Origin: an uncultured Oscillospiraceae bacterium
Lineage (GTDB): Bacteria > Bacillota > Clostridia > Oscillospirales > Oscillospiraceae
Direction of reading: 5' to 3'
Length of the DNA: 30,725 nt
Assembly: GCA_910587345.1 (NCBI GenBank)
Contig: CAJUKH010000022.1
Span: forward strand, 1-30,725
Made by a program: the position numbers and the translations under genes. The notes beneath the pieces were generated by a model. It saw only the letters and a program-made list of their open reading frames with translations, was not told the origin of the DNA and ran no database searches. Positions 30,393 through 30,725 of this stretch are shown here, in pieces. Position 1 is the first letter of the stretch; each line of letters opens with the position of its first letter.

Positions 30393-30725
30393 ATGAAAAA
30401 GCAACTCATTGCCGCCGCTTTGGCGGCTGCCCTCTGCCTGGGCGCAAGCCCGGCGTTTGCTGTGGGGGAGGAAAGATCCCCCACTGTCAATACCCACCCC
30501 GGCTATGCCGACGTGAAGGAGGACGACTGGTTCGCCCCCTATGTCTCCATCTGCGAGGAACATGGGCTGATGAACGGCACCGGGGAGGGGCTGTTTTCCC
30601 CCGAGGCCCCTTTGACCCAGGCCGAGGCCATGGTTCTGGCCGCCCGGGTCCACCATATTCTCAACGGCGGAGACGGGGTCCTGCCCGCCGCCCCCGAGGA
30701 ATGGGGGCTGTTGACCGTTACCTAT
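30393..30725 (+). CDS. SLH-domain exported protein, 5' part only
   Basis: The window holds the first 111 codons, and the frame stays open to the end. A signal peptide (MKKQLIAAALAAALCLGASPAFA) would be cleaved near residue 23. It is followed by one SLH repeat (YADVKEDDWFAPYVSICEEH, LMNGTGEGLFSPEAPLTQAEAMVLAARV). This N-terminus is closely related to that of the protein at 23052 (DVSPEDWLAPYV, LLNGVGEDRFAPG). ATG 30393 follows AGGAGGT with 7-nt spacing. The rest of the protein, and thus its function, lies outside the window. Confidence 0.85.
   Translation, partial: MKKQLIAAALAAALCLGASPAFAVGEERSPTVNTHPGYADVKEDDWFAPYVSICEEHGLMNGTGEGLFSPEAPLTQAEAMVLAARVHHILNGGDGVLPAAPEEWGLLTVTY

Overview
The window looks like a chromosomal segment from a GC-rich, low-oxygen Firmicute, most likely the gut Oscillospiraceae (Flavonifractor/Lawsonibacter/Intestinimonas-like Clostridia). 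The reasons are S-layer-homology (SLH) exported proteins, T-box and lysine-riboswitch leaders, strong AGGAGG-type ribosome sites, sigma-A promoters, and a noc-parA-parB locus with Firmicute-type parS sites. No phage, transposase, CRISPR array, rRNA or tRNA gene was seen. The species is an inference.

Layout. 1-1189: a gene-free block of composite, hairpin-forming repeats ending at pth. 1190-3348: pth and two overlapping paralogous membrane/TPR-like proteins. 3578-7096: mfd. 7097-7989: a second block of the same repeats ending at tadA (7990-8472). 8466-8792: two collinear promoter/hairpin/terminator units that look like tandem small-RNA genes. 8810-9232 (minus): a CGAxxG redox-type protein. 9357-14372: two near-identical lysine-riboswitch cassettes, one before a YtcJ-like amidohydrolase and one before a complete polar amino-acid ABC importer. 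14486-15058 (minus): xpt. 15198-18039: lipoprotein, SLH-GH18 protein and small membrane protein. 18143-21572: noc, parA, parB and a coiled-coil membrane protein. Three perfect parS sites and one degenerate site lie in 19002-23031. 21641-25573: serS, an SLH/WG-repeat protein, a doubly frameshifted mscL and a small membrane protein. 25583-27664: rsmG, an orphan minD-like ATPase and mgsA. 27661-29499: a T-box leader and hisS. 29504-30725: an alpha/beta hydrolase and the start of a third SLH protein.

How it fits together. noc/parA/parB/parS with rsmG nearby is the usual origin-proximal chromosome-segregation neighbourhood of Firmicutes. The 9.3-14.4 kb segment reads as a lysine-responsive module: the importer and an amide-cleaving enzyme would both be shut off by lysine, which suggests salvage of lysine from an amide-type precursor (inference). 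minD followed by mgsA, without minC, minE, mre or rodA, looks like a remnant of the clostridial mre-min-rodA-mgsA cluster. The least explained parts are the tandem RNA-like units after tadA, the composite repeats before pth and tadA, and the lysine-controlled amidohydrolase.
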